Of a stretch of 64,000 nucleotides of DNA, positions 1 through 10,195 are shown one piece after another. Source of the DNA: Euleptes europaea (taxonomy: Eukaryota > Chordata > Lepidosauria > Squamata > Sphaerodactylidae); the NCBI RefSeq assembly GCF_029931775.1, contig NC_079312.1:59586333-59650332 (forward strand), in the 5' to 3' direction. How positions within the stretch are numbered: position 1 is the stretch's first letter; the number at the start of each line of letters is the position of its first letter. Below the pieces are notes generated by a model that was not told the origin of the DNA, did no database searches, and worked only from the letters and a program-made list of their open reading frames with translations. The position numbers and the translations under genes were made by a program.

Positions 1-936
1 GGGAGCGGGGATGGTGGAGGACGCTTGTCTGGAATCGGGCAGCGCCATCCGGGGCGCTCCGGTGGAGGAAGCCCGGCGGCGACCCTCCGCCGGGGATGGC
101 GCAGAGGGAGGAAAAGAACAATGAGAGCCGTCATGGGAATCAGCGGGCTTGGAGGGAAGGGAGCCTATGGGTTTAGACTGTTTATAGGTAAAGGTAAGAC
201 CTTGTGGTAGCAACCAACTATATTTTATTCCTTTATTTCTGAGTAATTCAGCAAAATCTTTGTATACAGCTCTCTTCTCCATCAGGTGACGTGGGATATC
301 TTTGAGAATTATCAATGGTATATTATCAAATCTCAATTGATTCTCTAGTTGAAATTTTATGATAATATTTTTCATCCTGATGTCAAAAAAGGATAGCAGA
401 ATTTCTCTGGCTTTTGTTTTCTGTACCCGTGTTGATAAAGGAATTCTATATATCTTGCTTATTGCTGCATTCAATTCTTGTACATTTAGATGGAATATTT
501 TAGCCAGTGATTTGATGATGTAATCTCTGGTAGACCCAAGTCGTTCCGGAAGATTGCGTATGCGTAGATTATGTTCTCTTTGCTGTAGATCCAAAATAGT
601 CAGTTGATCTTTCATTTGCTGTTCCTGGAATTGTATAGCATCAATTAGTTGTGCGTGGGAATTCATATCTTTTTTGAGTCTTTTCACATCTTCCGCATTG
701 TTGTTAATTGAAAGTTCCATCTTATTCATACTGTCTTTCAATTGTGTAACTTGGTCTTTTATTTCCTTGATCTCATTTATGACATCAGCAAACTGTTGAG
801 TGATAATTAAAGTCATTTGTGTAACTGATTGCTCTTGTTGCTTGGAGACCTGTTCAAACTTCTTCTTTACTAGTCCATTTATTAATTCATTTTGCTCAGC
901 CAACATTTCCTGTATCTTCTGATAGTTTATTTCCAT
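1..936 (-). CDS. L1 retrotransposon ORF1 protein, open to window edge
   Basis: Reading from the ATG at 936 down to base 1 there is no stop, giving at least 312 codons. Residues 1-120 are a hydrophilic, heptad-like stretch rich in Q, K, E, I and L, as expected for the ORF1 coiled coil. An RRM-like start (NLRIRNLPER) lies at about residues 123-132. A C-terminal domain follows to about residue 252 (KDIPRHLMEKRAVYKDFAEL, then GLTFTYK). This order (coiled coil, RRM, CTD) is that of the L1 ORF1 RNA chaperone, which coats L1 RNA. Residues 253-312 are Pro/Ser/Arg-rich, coded by GC-rich DNA, and do not look like an ORF1 end, so the frame probably runs from L1 into unrelated sequence near base 180. No stop lies upstream of the ATG until about 1257; I chose the ATG just before the coiled coil. 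The L1 call is firm; the C-terminus is not. Confidence 0.85.
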   Translation of the reverse strand, partial: MEINYQKIQEMLAEQNELINGLVKKKFEQVSKQQEQSVTQMTLIITQQFADVINEIKEIKDQVTQLKDSMNKMELSINNNAEDVKRLKKDMNSHAQLIDAIQFQEQQMKDQLTILDLQQREHNLRIRNLPERLGSTRDYIIKSLAKIFHLNVQELNAAISKIYRIPLSTRVQKTKAREILLSFFDIRMKNIIIKFQLENQLRFDNIPLIILKDIPRHLMEKRAVYKDFAELLRNKGIKYSWLLPQGLTFTYKQSKPIGSLPSKPADSHDGSHCSFPPSAPSPAEGRRRASSTGAPRMALPDSRQASSTIPAP

Positions 937-1796
937 GATTATCTGTGGCTTTTCTCCTTTTCCCCGACCAGAAATAAGTGTAAGCAGGCAGATCGGTTCA
1001 GTGAAATTGTGAAGAGAATCTATTAACTTTAGTGCTGTTGCTAGGCAGAACTGGAAGTACAAGGTTTTGAGCCTTCCGTGACTCTCACTCTGATTTAAGA
1101 AAGTAGGATCTATTTTGGTGTTGCACTGAGTGAGGCACACCGGCACGACCCTCCTCTTTGGTTTCCAAGTCCTAGAGAGGTCTCTTCCTGAGTACGTGCC
1201 TAGAGGACTCTTCCAAACGGGGAAAATGAAAGCTAAAAATACTCCTCCTCCCCTTCACACTGCAGCTGCCGATTGGAAGCTATCGACGCCACTCAAATCT
1301 TCCAGGTTGTTTTTATTTGCCTGCTAATTCAGTTTGTATTAATTAAACAGACTTTTTAGCCGGATGATCGTTTAAAAGTCTGGGTGATGGGGTGTAAAGT
1401 CTTAGTTGTATTTTAAACAGTTCCAGTTGTTCAAATCCGTTATGATAAGCAAAAGGAGTTCAAGTGACTTACATGGAGCTTGAAAGACGGGGTTCTCTGT
1501 CATTTGCTTGTACGATATTTAGTGTAATGTGAAGGGGACCACAGCTTCTGAGTCCTTGAGGCGTTTCGCGGCGATTAAAGTCCTCCTCAGCCGGCGGGGC
1601 TCCAACCAACTCCTCCTCCTCAGCAAGAGGGAGGGGTTGGGAGTCAAAACCGCTCTTCTTCGGCAGCAGGGGTTACCTGCATTCCAATCCCCTGATTAGG
1701 ATCGGAGACGGGGCTTTTGAAAAAAGCCCCGATTCAAAACGCCTCTCGGTTCCTCCGAGCGAACTCAGAGGACATGGCGCTGGATCGGCATCTTCA
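937..1796 (-). mobile_element. L1 5' region upstream of ORF1
   Basis: This stretch lies directly upstream of the - strand L1 ORF1 and ends where Penelope-like coding sequence begins. Its distal part (about 1550-1796) is CpG- and GC-rich, which fits an L1 5'UTR promoter, and holds a short hairpin at 1701-1722. The assignment rests on position and composition, not on a recognised consensus, so the outer boundary is inferred. Confidence 0.5.
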
Positions 1797-2106
1797 CAGG
1801 AAGTCGGTCTTCCTGGAGAGTTTTGAAGAGTTTTGTGAATCTTTGGCAAAGAATAAAAAATAGGAACTTTGGGAAACTTAACAAACAAAAAATCAGAAGT
1901 GGGCTTATCAAAAAAATTCAATGATAAACCTTCATACAGGACAGTTTTGACTATGTTGGGAACCTTATTCGTGGGATCACTTGGGATTTTTTTGTAATAT
2001 TTCTCATCGCAAAGTTGCCTCCAATTTTCCTTGTCATAATTGCAGGAATCCATTATGACGATGGCCCCGCCCTTGTCCGCGGGCCTACACGTAATTGTGA
2101 CATCAT
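1797..2106 (-). mobile_element. Penelope-like element, reverse transcriptase fragment (left copy)
   Basis: Read on the - strand this encodes ADKGGAIVIMDSCNYDKENW near the start and, further on, FYSLPKIHKTLQNSPGRPTS. ADKGG and PKIHK...GRP are landmark motifs of Penelope-like element reverse transcriptases (Neptune/Poseidon-type in vertebrates). Bases 1917-2106 are a near-copy of 10196-10385, so the two Penelope pieces on either side of the copia fossil overlap in sequence. The fragment stops at about 1797, against the L1 5' region. Confidence 0.8.
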
Positions 2107-2476
2107 TGTCAACATATGTCTAAGTTCAGGCTAGTCTGCAGTTTGCTAAACAGATCATACTGATCAGAGTGACAGCTGAGTCATGTGATTATGCTGGTCT
2201 GAGCCAGTTTGTACAGCCAGGAACGGGGATTTCCAGAATGACTCATCTCAGGTGAAATGTGATTGGTCATGAATGTATATATAAGTCTGTGTATTGAATG
2301 TAAGTTTGTCTTGCCAGAAATATTGGTGCTGGCGAAGCACTTTGATGGTCCGAGCTGTAAATGTTAACTGCTAAAGGACTCTGTAGATATTGTAAATAAA
2401 CTGTACATAGCAGAACTGCGTGGTGTGAAGTTGCTACCAGGTAAACCCCTGAAGTCCAGACACGCTGTGCGCGACA
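2107..2476 (+). repeat. Copia left LTR
   Basis: The 370-bp segment begins TGTC and ends GACA, the short inverted ends typical of LTRs, and the primer binding site follows directly. A TATA-like stretch (about 2276-2288) and an AATAAA signal near 2394 sit where promoter and polyadenylation elements are expected. No matching right LTR was seen in the window. Confidence 0.75.
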
Positions 2477-2491
2477 GGGTTATGGGCCCAG
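2477..2491 (+). promoter_or_regulatory. Copia primer binding site, initiator tRNA-Met half molecule
   Basis: GGGTTATGGGCCCAG is exactly complementary to the anticodon-stem region of vertebrate initiator tRNA-Met (CTGGGCCCATAACCC). Copia-type elements are known to prime from an internal fragment of initiator tRNA-Met instead of the 3' end. The site abuts the LTR. Confidence 0.8.
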
Positions 2492-4324
2492 ATAGACTGC
2501 GCTGAGAGCTGGAGGTTCTATTGGAGTTGGTGAGCTGCCGCTGTGAGTTGCTGCTGTGAGCGGTTTGGATGTCTACAGAGGCCAGCGACGCTGAAGACCT
2601 TGATGTACAGTCTGGAGATGGTCCAGTTGTTTCTGACCAAGAGTCAGAGGAGGAACCAGGGGAAGATAATCAGCTACTGCCGGTGAGCGACGATATCATG
2701 GTGCAAGCTACTTCTGCCCTGCTGGTTGATAAACTGACCACAGATAACTACACCATGTGGTCCCTGCGAATGGAACACTATCTTAAACGTGAGTCATTGT
2801 GGACATATGTGGATTCTCCCCCACAAGCTCCCACGCCTGAGGAAAGTTTAAAAGACCAGAAGGCATTAGCCACGGTGATATTAGTGTTGCTGATGACCAT
2901 TTGGTGCATGTGGCGGGACAGGGGTCAGCTAAAGATGCCTGGAATAGCCTCAAGGCTGTATATGTGCAAGACATGGCTGGATCCCTTATCTCCCTAATGA
3001 GAAGGCTTTATAGGAAGACTATGGAGCCAAATGAGAAAGTCAGAGCTCATTTGAATACCCTAGCCATGTATTTTCAACTGCTGGCTCAGAGGGGAAAGCA
3101 GATTTCCGACCAAGACCAGGTGTTTATTGTCTTAAGTTCCCTGACGGAGCGTTACGACCCACTAATCTCAGCCCTTGAATCTGTCGACGCAGCAAAGTTA
3201 ACATTGCAGTACGTCACAGGCAGATTACTAGAAGAGGAGGCGCGTTACACGCAACGGGAGTTGGCAGTCGGCCAGACTGGGAGCTGTGCCAAGCATGAGA
3301 TAAGGAAAGAAGCAAGCCACAGCTGTGCGGCGAAAGTCTGTGAAACAAGCAAGCCTGTACCTGTAGCTTTACGTGTCAGAAAATGTTACAACTGTGGAGA
3401 GGCAGGCCACATTAAAAGATTTTGTCCTGCTGCAAGGAAAGTCAGAGGAGGAAATTTGTGAACAAACAGCAAGCCATGCTGGTGAGAGTGAATCCAGACT
3501 CCCTGAATGGCACTTGGATTATTGACTCAGGGGCTTCACAAATATTCGTGAGGGAGGAAAGACTACTAATGAATTCAAATCAATCGGCGTTAGGTCATGT
3601 AAGCTTGGCGGATGGACGCTCTGCCACTGTTTCCTGTGAAGGAAGTGTAATGTTTGGAAGTCTAAACCATACATTCAATGATGTGCTTTGTATACCCTCT
3701 CTTGAGAAAAATTTATTAAGTATCAGTGCACTAGATTCTGCTGGATTCAGTGTAATATTCAGAAATAAGTACTGTAACATTCTAAAAGGTGATAAAATTA
3801 TGGCAGTGGGGAATTTGAAAGATAATGTGTATGTGCTAGAGAACAAAGCAGGTAAAGCACAAACAGTGTTAAACAAAAACCCTCACCATAAGTGTATACA
3901 TTTGCTGCATAGAAAACTCGGTCATGTGGGCTGGGGCACCTTGAATAAAACTCTTGCCCTGCTGGGCAAAGAGAAGGTGGAAGGGTGCAAAACATATCTA
4001 GATTGTGATGTGTGCAAGCAGAGTAAGTCTAAAGCACACCCAGTTGCAAAAAAGAGTGAGAGAGTATCAGAAACTCCTCTATTTCTTATTCATAGCGATT
4101 TGGTAGGCCCTTTCCCAGACAGTATATCTAAAAGAAAATATCTTCTTGTTTTGATAGATGATGCCACAAGGTTCACATGGGTGTATCCCATAGCGAAGAA
4201 ATCAGAGGTGTGTGACACTATAAAGATGTGGGCTAACAATGTGCAAAGGCAATTGGGGCATAAAATCTGTAAGTTTCAAAGTGATTTTGGAGGAGAGTAT
4301 ATGTCTGGTGAAATGGCTCATTGG

Positions 4325-4342
4325 TTTAAGACTCAAGGAATT
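4325..4342. repeat. Target site duplication, left side of L1 insertion
   Basis: TTTAAGACTCAAGGAATT recurs exactly at 8407-8424 and flanks the L1. The last two bases merge with the poly-T that represents the L1 poly(A) tail. Confidence 0.9.
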
Positions 4343-7300
4343 TTTTTTTTTTATATATAAATTTTTTTATTATTTTCATAATAAACACACAAAAAAAAAA
4401 CAAAAAAAAAATAAAAATTACATGTACATAAAAAAAAAACAAAAATTACATAATCAGGACACAATTTATCCATTATTACAATATTCAAATCATTTTATAA
4501 AACGTGTGCCCCGAATACAAAACCCCTCCGCCCACCAGTGCCCTCCACCATTGGACTTCCGATGAAGTGTTATGGCATATAAAAAGAAAAAGCTATTATT
4601 ATATCATATTGAAAATCATCTTATACTATAATTCGTTAACTATACTTTTAAAATCCGTTTTTGCCACTTTATCCCAATATGCGGTGGCCTTTGCCCACGT
4701 AGCTTTAAATTCCTCCATATCTTTATCATATAGAAATGCTGTAATTTTGGCCATCCGCATATACATCCATAATTTCTCTCGCCACTCTTTAATTGAAGGT
4801 TTATTTGACTGCTTCCATTTTTTAGCAATTATAATTCTTGCTGCAGCAAAACTATATTGGCATATGACTCTGTCACCTTTATCCAAATCTTTTTTTGGTA
4901 TTCCCAATAAACAAAAAGCGGGGTCTTTCTTAACTTTTAATTTAATCAAATCATTCGTTTCGATCAAAACTAATCTCCAAAACCTCCTTATTTTTTTGCA
5001 AAACCACCAAACATGCATAAATGTACCTATTTCTGTACCACATTTCCAACATATATTTTCCTCATCTTTCTTCATTTTACTTAATAATACAGGAGTTATA
5101 TGCCATCTGTAAAACATTTTATACAAATTCTCTCTTATTTCATTTGAAATTGTAAACTTAAATTCTTTTTTCCATAACTTTTCCCAAATTTCCAAATCTA
5201 TATTATAACCTAAATCTCTCATCCATTTCAACATCACTAACTTAATCCTTTCTTGTTCTAAATTTGTCTCTATAAGTAATTTATAAATCCTACCTATCAA
5301 TCCTTTATTACCCTTAAATAGTATAACCTCAAATTTTGATTTGGTTTGATTAAAACCTAACCTATTATCTTTATTAAAAACATCTCTTAATTTATAATAC
5401 ATAAACCAATCTTTAATCAAAATTTCTTCTTTTGATTTCAGTTCCCATATACCATCTTTATATTCTATTATTTCTCTATAATTATCACAATCCAAATTTA
5501 AATGTGCACCTCTTCTCATAAATGCTTCTATAGGATTAATCCAACCAGGTGTTTTACTTTCAAAAACTTCTTTATATTTATTCCAGATTTGCAATAAATT
5601 TTTCCTAATAATATGAGAGTTAAATTCTTTATTTACTTTCTCTTTATCATACCACAAATAAGCATGCCACCCGAATCTCAATTTAAAACCTTCTAATTCT
5701 AATAATTTCGGATTCTCTAAGAGAATCCAGTTTCTAATCCAGGTGAAACATGCTGCTTGATAATACAATTTCAAATCTGGTAATCCAAATCCACCCGTAT
5801 CTTTTTGCTCAATTAGGTTATTGTATGCAATTCTATGTCTTTCTTTACTCCAGAGAAAACTCATAATATCTTTTTTCCAAACATCAAATATCTGTACACC
5901 CTTAATTATTGGGAGATTTTGAAACAAAAAGAGCATTTTAGGTAATAGCATCATTTTTACTACTGAAATTCTTCCCCATAACGATAATGGCAATTTTTCC
6001 CAACTTATCAAATCCTTTTTTATCTGTTGCCATTGGTTCACATAATTATCTTGAAATAAATTAAGGTTATTATTTGATAACCATATACCTAAATATTTAA
6101 CTTTATTTTCAATATTAAACCCCGTCTTTTTTACTAATATTTGTTGTTGTGAGAGAGTCATATTCTTAGTTATAATCTTAGTTTTAATTTTATTAACTTT
6201 AAACCCCGAAAGCTTTCCATAAACCTCCAAAATTTTATTCCATCTGTCAATTTGTTCAATCGGATCAGTCAAAAAACATACTACATCGTCCGCATATGCT
6301 TTAAACATATAATGATTTCTACCTATTCGTACACCAACTACATCACTATTTCTAAAATTATGCAATAATAATTCTAATACTAAAATAAACAGTAAAGGGG
6401 AAAGAGGACATCCCTGTCTCGTTCCCCTTTGAATTTCTATTTTGGGTGATAATGACCCATTTATAATCAGATTAGCAAATTGTTGTGTATATATACCTTT
6501 TATAGCTGTTTTAAAATTCTCACCAAAATCCATAGAATCTAATACCTTAAACATAAACTGCCAATTAACATTATCAAAGGCTTTTTCAGCGTCCAAAAAT
6601 ATCAAAGCTAATGGTGTTGTATCCTGCTCTGCATATTCTAAAAGATCAATTACTACCCTCACATTCTGACTCATCAACCTTCCTGGTAAAAAACCAGCTT
6701 GATCCTCATGTATTACTTGATTTAATACTCTTTTTAATCTTGTAGCTAAGACTGTTACAAATAGTTTATAATCAGTATTTAATAATGATATTGGTCTAAA
6801 ATTTTTAACTTCCGATGTATCCGAATTTGCCTTTGGTATTAATACTATATTTGCCTGTTTCCAAGTTTGAGGGATAATCCCTTCTGTCAATCCTAAATTC
6901 ATTACTTCCAACGGATAAGGGGTTAATTGGTCTTTAAATATTTTGTAATAGGATGCATTAAATCCGTCTGGCCCGGGAGATTTGTTTAATTTACTTTTCT
7001 TTATTGCCTCTTCCAACTCTTCTTTAGTTATTGGCAAATCCAGAAAATCTTTATTTTCTTGTGTTATTTTCCCCCAGTCTCCTTTAGTAAAATACATCTC
7101 CATTTCTACCTCTGAAGGTGTCTTTTTGCTATATAAATTTGTATAAAATTCTACAAATGTTTCTAGTATCTCCTCTTTTATTCTTGTGATTTTACCCTTC
7201 CTTTTAATTTGAGTTATTGGTATTTTTTTCTCCTTCTGCTTAAGTTGCCATGCTAACATTTTTCCCGGTTTATTTGCATGTTCAAAAAATCTTTGTTTAT

Positions 7301-8406
7301 TAAACATAAGTTTTCTTTCAATTTCTTCTGCAATTAAAAACTCATATTGCTGTTGCAAATTTCTAATCTTCACCTGTTGTTCATATCTACTTGCTTTATC
7401 TTGCAGCCTACTTAACTGTCTTTCTCCTTGTTTTATTTCATCTAAAATATGTTTTCTCTTATTCTCTCTTTCCCTATACCATCTTGTATTTTGTTGAATT
7501 AATAATCCTCTAATTACTGCCTTACCGGCATCCCAAACTATATCTTGACGAGTACCCTTATCTGTATTTTCTTTAAAATAATTCTGTATTTCTATCTTCA
7601 ATTTAGCAACTATTTTAGAATTTTTTAAAAGTAAATCATTAATTCTCCAGGGTTTATACCCTCTATTTCCCACTTGAATTTTAACTGAGACAGCATTGTG
7701 ATCGGACAGAACTCTGGGTAAAATTTCTGGGTTTTCTGATTTCTCTATTAGGCCTTGCGAAAGCCACAACATGTCTATTCTGGAACATGTTAGGTGTCTT
7801 TGTGAAAAGAAAGTATAACCTTTTTTATTTCCATGTGCCAATCTCCAAACATCAAACATGTTCCATTGATCAATAAGAGTGTCAAAAACCCCTGGTAATT
7901 TTCCTTCATTAAGCGCTTTTTTCTTTTTCCCAGATCTATCTACCTTAGGTAATATAACACCATTAAAATCCCCCATCCAAATCATCTTTTCTGTGGCATA
8001 TTCAGCTAATAAAATTGCTAATTTATCATAAAACATTTTTTGATTTATATTAGGAGCATATATTCCCACAAGCATTATCTTCTGAAATCCAGATGTTATT
8101 TCAATCATCAAAACTCTTCCCTCCATATCTTGATAAACAACTCTTGGTTCGAATGAGACAGGTATATACATAGCTATTCCATTAGTCTTTTTAACCCTAT
8201 TACAAGCCGTGAAGAGTGAACCTAATCTTACATGTTCCAGTCTAAATATATCCTTTGGGAGTATATGCGTTTCCTGTAAACAAATAATGTTAGCATTACT
8301 TTTGAGTAGATGGTGAAATATTTTTCTTCTTTTATTAGGAGAATTCAGTCCGTTAATATTCCAAGATAGGACCTGTAACATATCAAAGATCAATTAATTC
8401 CCGTAA
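4343..8406 (-). mobile_element. L1 retrotransposon, 5' truncated just upstream of ORF2
   Basis: About 4.06 kb on the - strand, flanked by an exact 18-bp target duplication (4325-4342 and 8407-8424). Poly-T at the left end is the poly(A) tail, followed inward by an A/T-rich 3'UTR of about 280 bp and the complete ORF2. The 5' end falls only about 25 bp upstream of the ORF2 ATG, so 5'UTR and ORF1 are absent. Insertion split the copia integrase region, so this event is younger than the copia element. Confidence 0.93.
4626..8381 (-). CDS. L1 ORF2 protein (endonuclease / reverse transcriptase), uninterrupted
   Basis: A single 1251-residue reading frame on the - strand. The frame can be extended four codons to a TTG at 8393, but the ATG at 8381 (MLQVLSWNINGLNSPNKRRK) matches the usual L1 ORF2 start. 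The N-terminal apurinic-endonuclease domain shows WNINGLNS, CLQETHI, WMGDFNGV, SRIDMLW and SDHNAV, covering the Asn, Glu, Asp/Asn, Asp and His active-site positions. The reverse transcriptase follows with FRPISLLN, FLDAEKAFD, GTRQGCPLSPLLF and the YADD catalytic box. Near the C-terminus a CWKCG...HVWWFC pattern forms the L1 cysteine-rich motif. Length is close to that of known L1 ORF2 proteins (about 1250-1280). ORF2 nicks target DNA and copies L1 RNA in place. All key residues are present, so the protein may be functional although this copy lacks ORF1 and a promoter. Confidence 0.95.
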   Translation of the reverse strand: MLQVLSWNINGLNSPNKRRKIFHHLLKSNANIICLQETHILPKDIFRLEHVRLGSLFTACNRVKKTNGIAMYIPVSFEPRVVYQDMEGRVLMIEITSGFQKIMLVGIYAPNINQKMFYDKLAILLAEYATEKMIWMGDFNGVILPKVDRSGKKKKALNEGKLPGVFDTLIDQWNMFDVWRLAHGNKKGYTFFSQRHLTCSRIDMLWLSQGLIEKSENPEILPRVLSDHNAVSVKIQVGNRGYKPWRINDLLLKNSKIVAKLKIEIQNYFKENTDKGTRQDIVWDAGKAVIRGLLIQQNTRWYRERENKRKHILDEIKQGERQLSRLQDKASRYEQQVKIRNLQQQYEFLIAEEIERKLMFNKQRFFEHANKPGKMLAWQLKQKEKKIPITQIKRKGKITRIKEEILETFVEFYTNLYSKKTPSEVEMEMYFTKGDWGKITQENKDFLDLPITKEELEEAIKKSKLNKSPGPDGFNASYYKIFKDQLTPYPLEVMNLGLTEGIIPQTWKQANIVLIPKANSDTSEVKNFRPISLLNTDYKLFVTVLATRLKRVLNQVIHEDQAGFLPGRLMSQNVRVVIDLLEYAEQDTTPLALIFLDAEKAFDNVNWQFMFKVLDSMDFGENFKTAIKGIYTQQFANLIINGSLSPKIEIQRGTRQGCPLSPLLFILVLELLLHNFRNSDVVGVRIGRNHYMFKAYADDVVCFLTDPIEQIDRWNKILEVYGKLSGFKVNKIKTKIITKNMTLSQQQILVKKTGFNIENKVKYLGIWLSNNNLNLFQDNYVNQWQQIKKDLISWEKLPLSLWGRISVVKMMLLPKMLFLFQNLPIIKGVQIFDVWKKDIMSFLWSKERHRIAYNNLIEQKDTGGFGLPDLKLYYQAACFTWIRNWILLENPKLLELEGFKLRFGWHAYLWYDKEKVNKEFNSHIIRKNLLQIWNKYKEVFESKTPGWINPIEAFMRRGAHLNLDCDNYREIIEYKDGIWELKSKEEILIKDWFMYYKLRDVFNKDNRLGFNQTKSKFEVILFKGNKGLIGRIYKLLIETNLEQERIKLVMLKWMRDLGYNIDLEIWEKLWKKEFKFTISNEIRENLYKMFYRWHITPVLLSKMKKDEENICWKCGTEIGTFMHVWWFCKKIRRFWRLVLIETNDLIKLKVKKDPAFCLLGIPKKDLDKGDRVICQYSFAAARIIIAKKWKQSNKPSIKEWREKLWMYMRMAKITAFLYDKDMEEFKATWAKATAYWDKVAKTDFKSIVNEL

Positions 8407-8424
8407 TTTAAGACTCAAGGAATT
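8407..8424. repeat. Target site duplication, right side of L1 insertion
   Basis: Exact 18-bp copy of 4325-4342 (TTTAAGACTCAAGGAATT), marking the 5' boundary of the L1 insertion. Confidence 0.9.
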
Positions 8425-10195
8425 GAACATAGGGTTACTAATGTATCCATGAGTCAAGAAAATGGAGTCGCAGAGAGAAAGGCAGGGGTACTGCAAACAA
8501 TGATAAAACCAATGCTAATTGATGCTGGATTGCCAAAAATGTTCTGGGCTGAAGCAGCAAAAAATGCTTGTTATATTTCAAACAGAATTTGGACAAGTGC
8601 CACAAACAATATTCCCTACAAGGCTTTGTATGGGAAAGATCCCAGTTTGGATCATATCAGGATTTTTGGCAGTAAAGCATGGGTCAATATACCACTGAAA
8701 CAACGCAGAAAAGGTGGTGAAAGAGCAAAAAAGTTGACATTCCTGGGGTATCAGACAGGAATGAAATCTTACCATTTTGTAAATGACCAAAATGCATTAA
8801 GTTTCAGTCATTCAGCTACATTCTGTGAGGATGCTAATTGGCCTAAGATACATGCAAACCAATTACCACCCACAGTACTGTTACCTATGAATGATGACTC
8901 TGAAAACATGCCAGAAGTAAAACAGGAGGTGCAGTCACCAATACATGCAGACTCTGAGAGTGTGCAGAGTGCAGATCAGAGAGTAGTGCTAAGAGTGTCC
9001 TCTAGATCTACAAAAGGTGTTCCACCTCAAAGGAATGGCGTAACTGCTAATCATGTGTTTGTGAAAGTTCCAACTGATTACAATGATGTGTTAAGTTTAG
9101 CCTCAGAAGAGAAAAATGCTTGGCTGCAAGCCATGGAGGCAGAATATAACTCATTGGTGTCAAATGAAGTATTTTCCTTATCTGAATTGCCGGCAGATAA
9201 GAAAGCTCTGGGTTGCCGTTGGTTGTACAAAATAAAAACCTTGCCAGATGGGAAAATTAAATATAAGGCAAGATTATATATAAGGCAAGTTAAATATAAA
9301 GATTAAATATAAAGATTAAATATAAGGCAAGTTGCGAGGGGATTTACGCAGGTGGTTGGACAGGATTATTATGAATCATGAATCATTTGCCACCACGATT
9401 CGCATGGAAACAATTAGAGTTGCATTAACCAAGGCTGTAGCAGAAGGAATGCTAGTTGATCATTTTGATTTCGATACTGCATACCTGAACGCACCAATTG
9501 AGGAAGAGCTCTATCTTGAACAAATACCAGGGTTTCAATGTCAAAATGCCAAAACAGTGCTAAAATTGCACAAGGCATTATATGGCTTAAAACAATCTGG
9601 ACGTGCATGGAATATGTGTATCAAAAATGCTTTAACCAAAAAAGGGTTTAAGCAGAGTGTGTCTGATCCATGTCTGTATCAGGTGGAAATATGTAAACTA
9701 ACTTGTTATTTATTGCTTTTTGTGGATGATGTATGTTTAATGTACCACAACAAGGAACAGTTGAAATGGTTTATGCAGACCATACAGGAAATGTTTAAAA
9801 TGAAACATCTAGGCCCAATTAAAAATTACCTAGGGGTACAAGTCTCCAGAAATGAGAATGGTTGGTTTGAACTAAGCCAGGAGACTAAAATAAGTGAATT
9901 GCTGGAGAAGTATAACATGAGTGAAGCACATGAGGTTACAACACCAATGACAACAAGCTACAATAGGGAACCAGATGATAAAGTGTTTGAACAGAAAGGA
10001 TTGTATCAATCACTAGTGGGCTCTCTACTGTACATAGGATGTTGGACCAGACCAGATATATGTGTTGCTGTTCACTGGTTATGCAGAAAACATGCCTGTC
10101 CACACCAGAAGGATTGGGTGGCGGCAAAGAGGGTTCTGAGATATTTAAAGGAAACCATAACCAACAAATTAGAGCTGAAAGCAGAACAAAATTCA

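Larger units (their letters stand above)
2107..10195 (+). mobile_element. Ty1/copia LTR retrotransposon fossil, broken, with an L1 inserted in it
   Basis: The order of parts is that of Ty1/copia: LTR (2107-2476), primer binding site, gag (about 2569-3460) with a CCHC knuckle (CYNCGEAGHIKRFC), aspartic protease with a WIIDSGAS motif near 3520, a pre-integrase and integrase region (about 3900-4340 and 8410-8800), then reverse transcriptase (about 9150-10190) with ALYGLKQSGRAW and the FVDD catalytic box. Integrase before reverse transcriptase separates copia from gypsy. The element is broken, with roughly half a dozen interruptions besides the L1 insertion, and only one LTR is visible. Long stretches of recognisable protein suggest a fairly young fossil, but without a second LTR it cannot be dated. 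It sits between two Penelope-like pieces. Confidence 0.9.

Noticed and set aside
4504-5112. 202-codon + strand reading frame
   Set aside because: It is the antisense of the L1 ORF2 C-terminal part and has no domain of its own.
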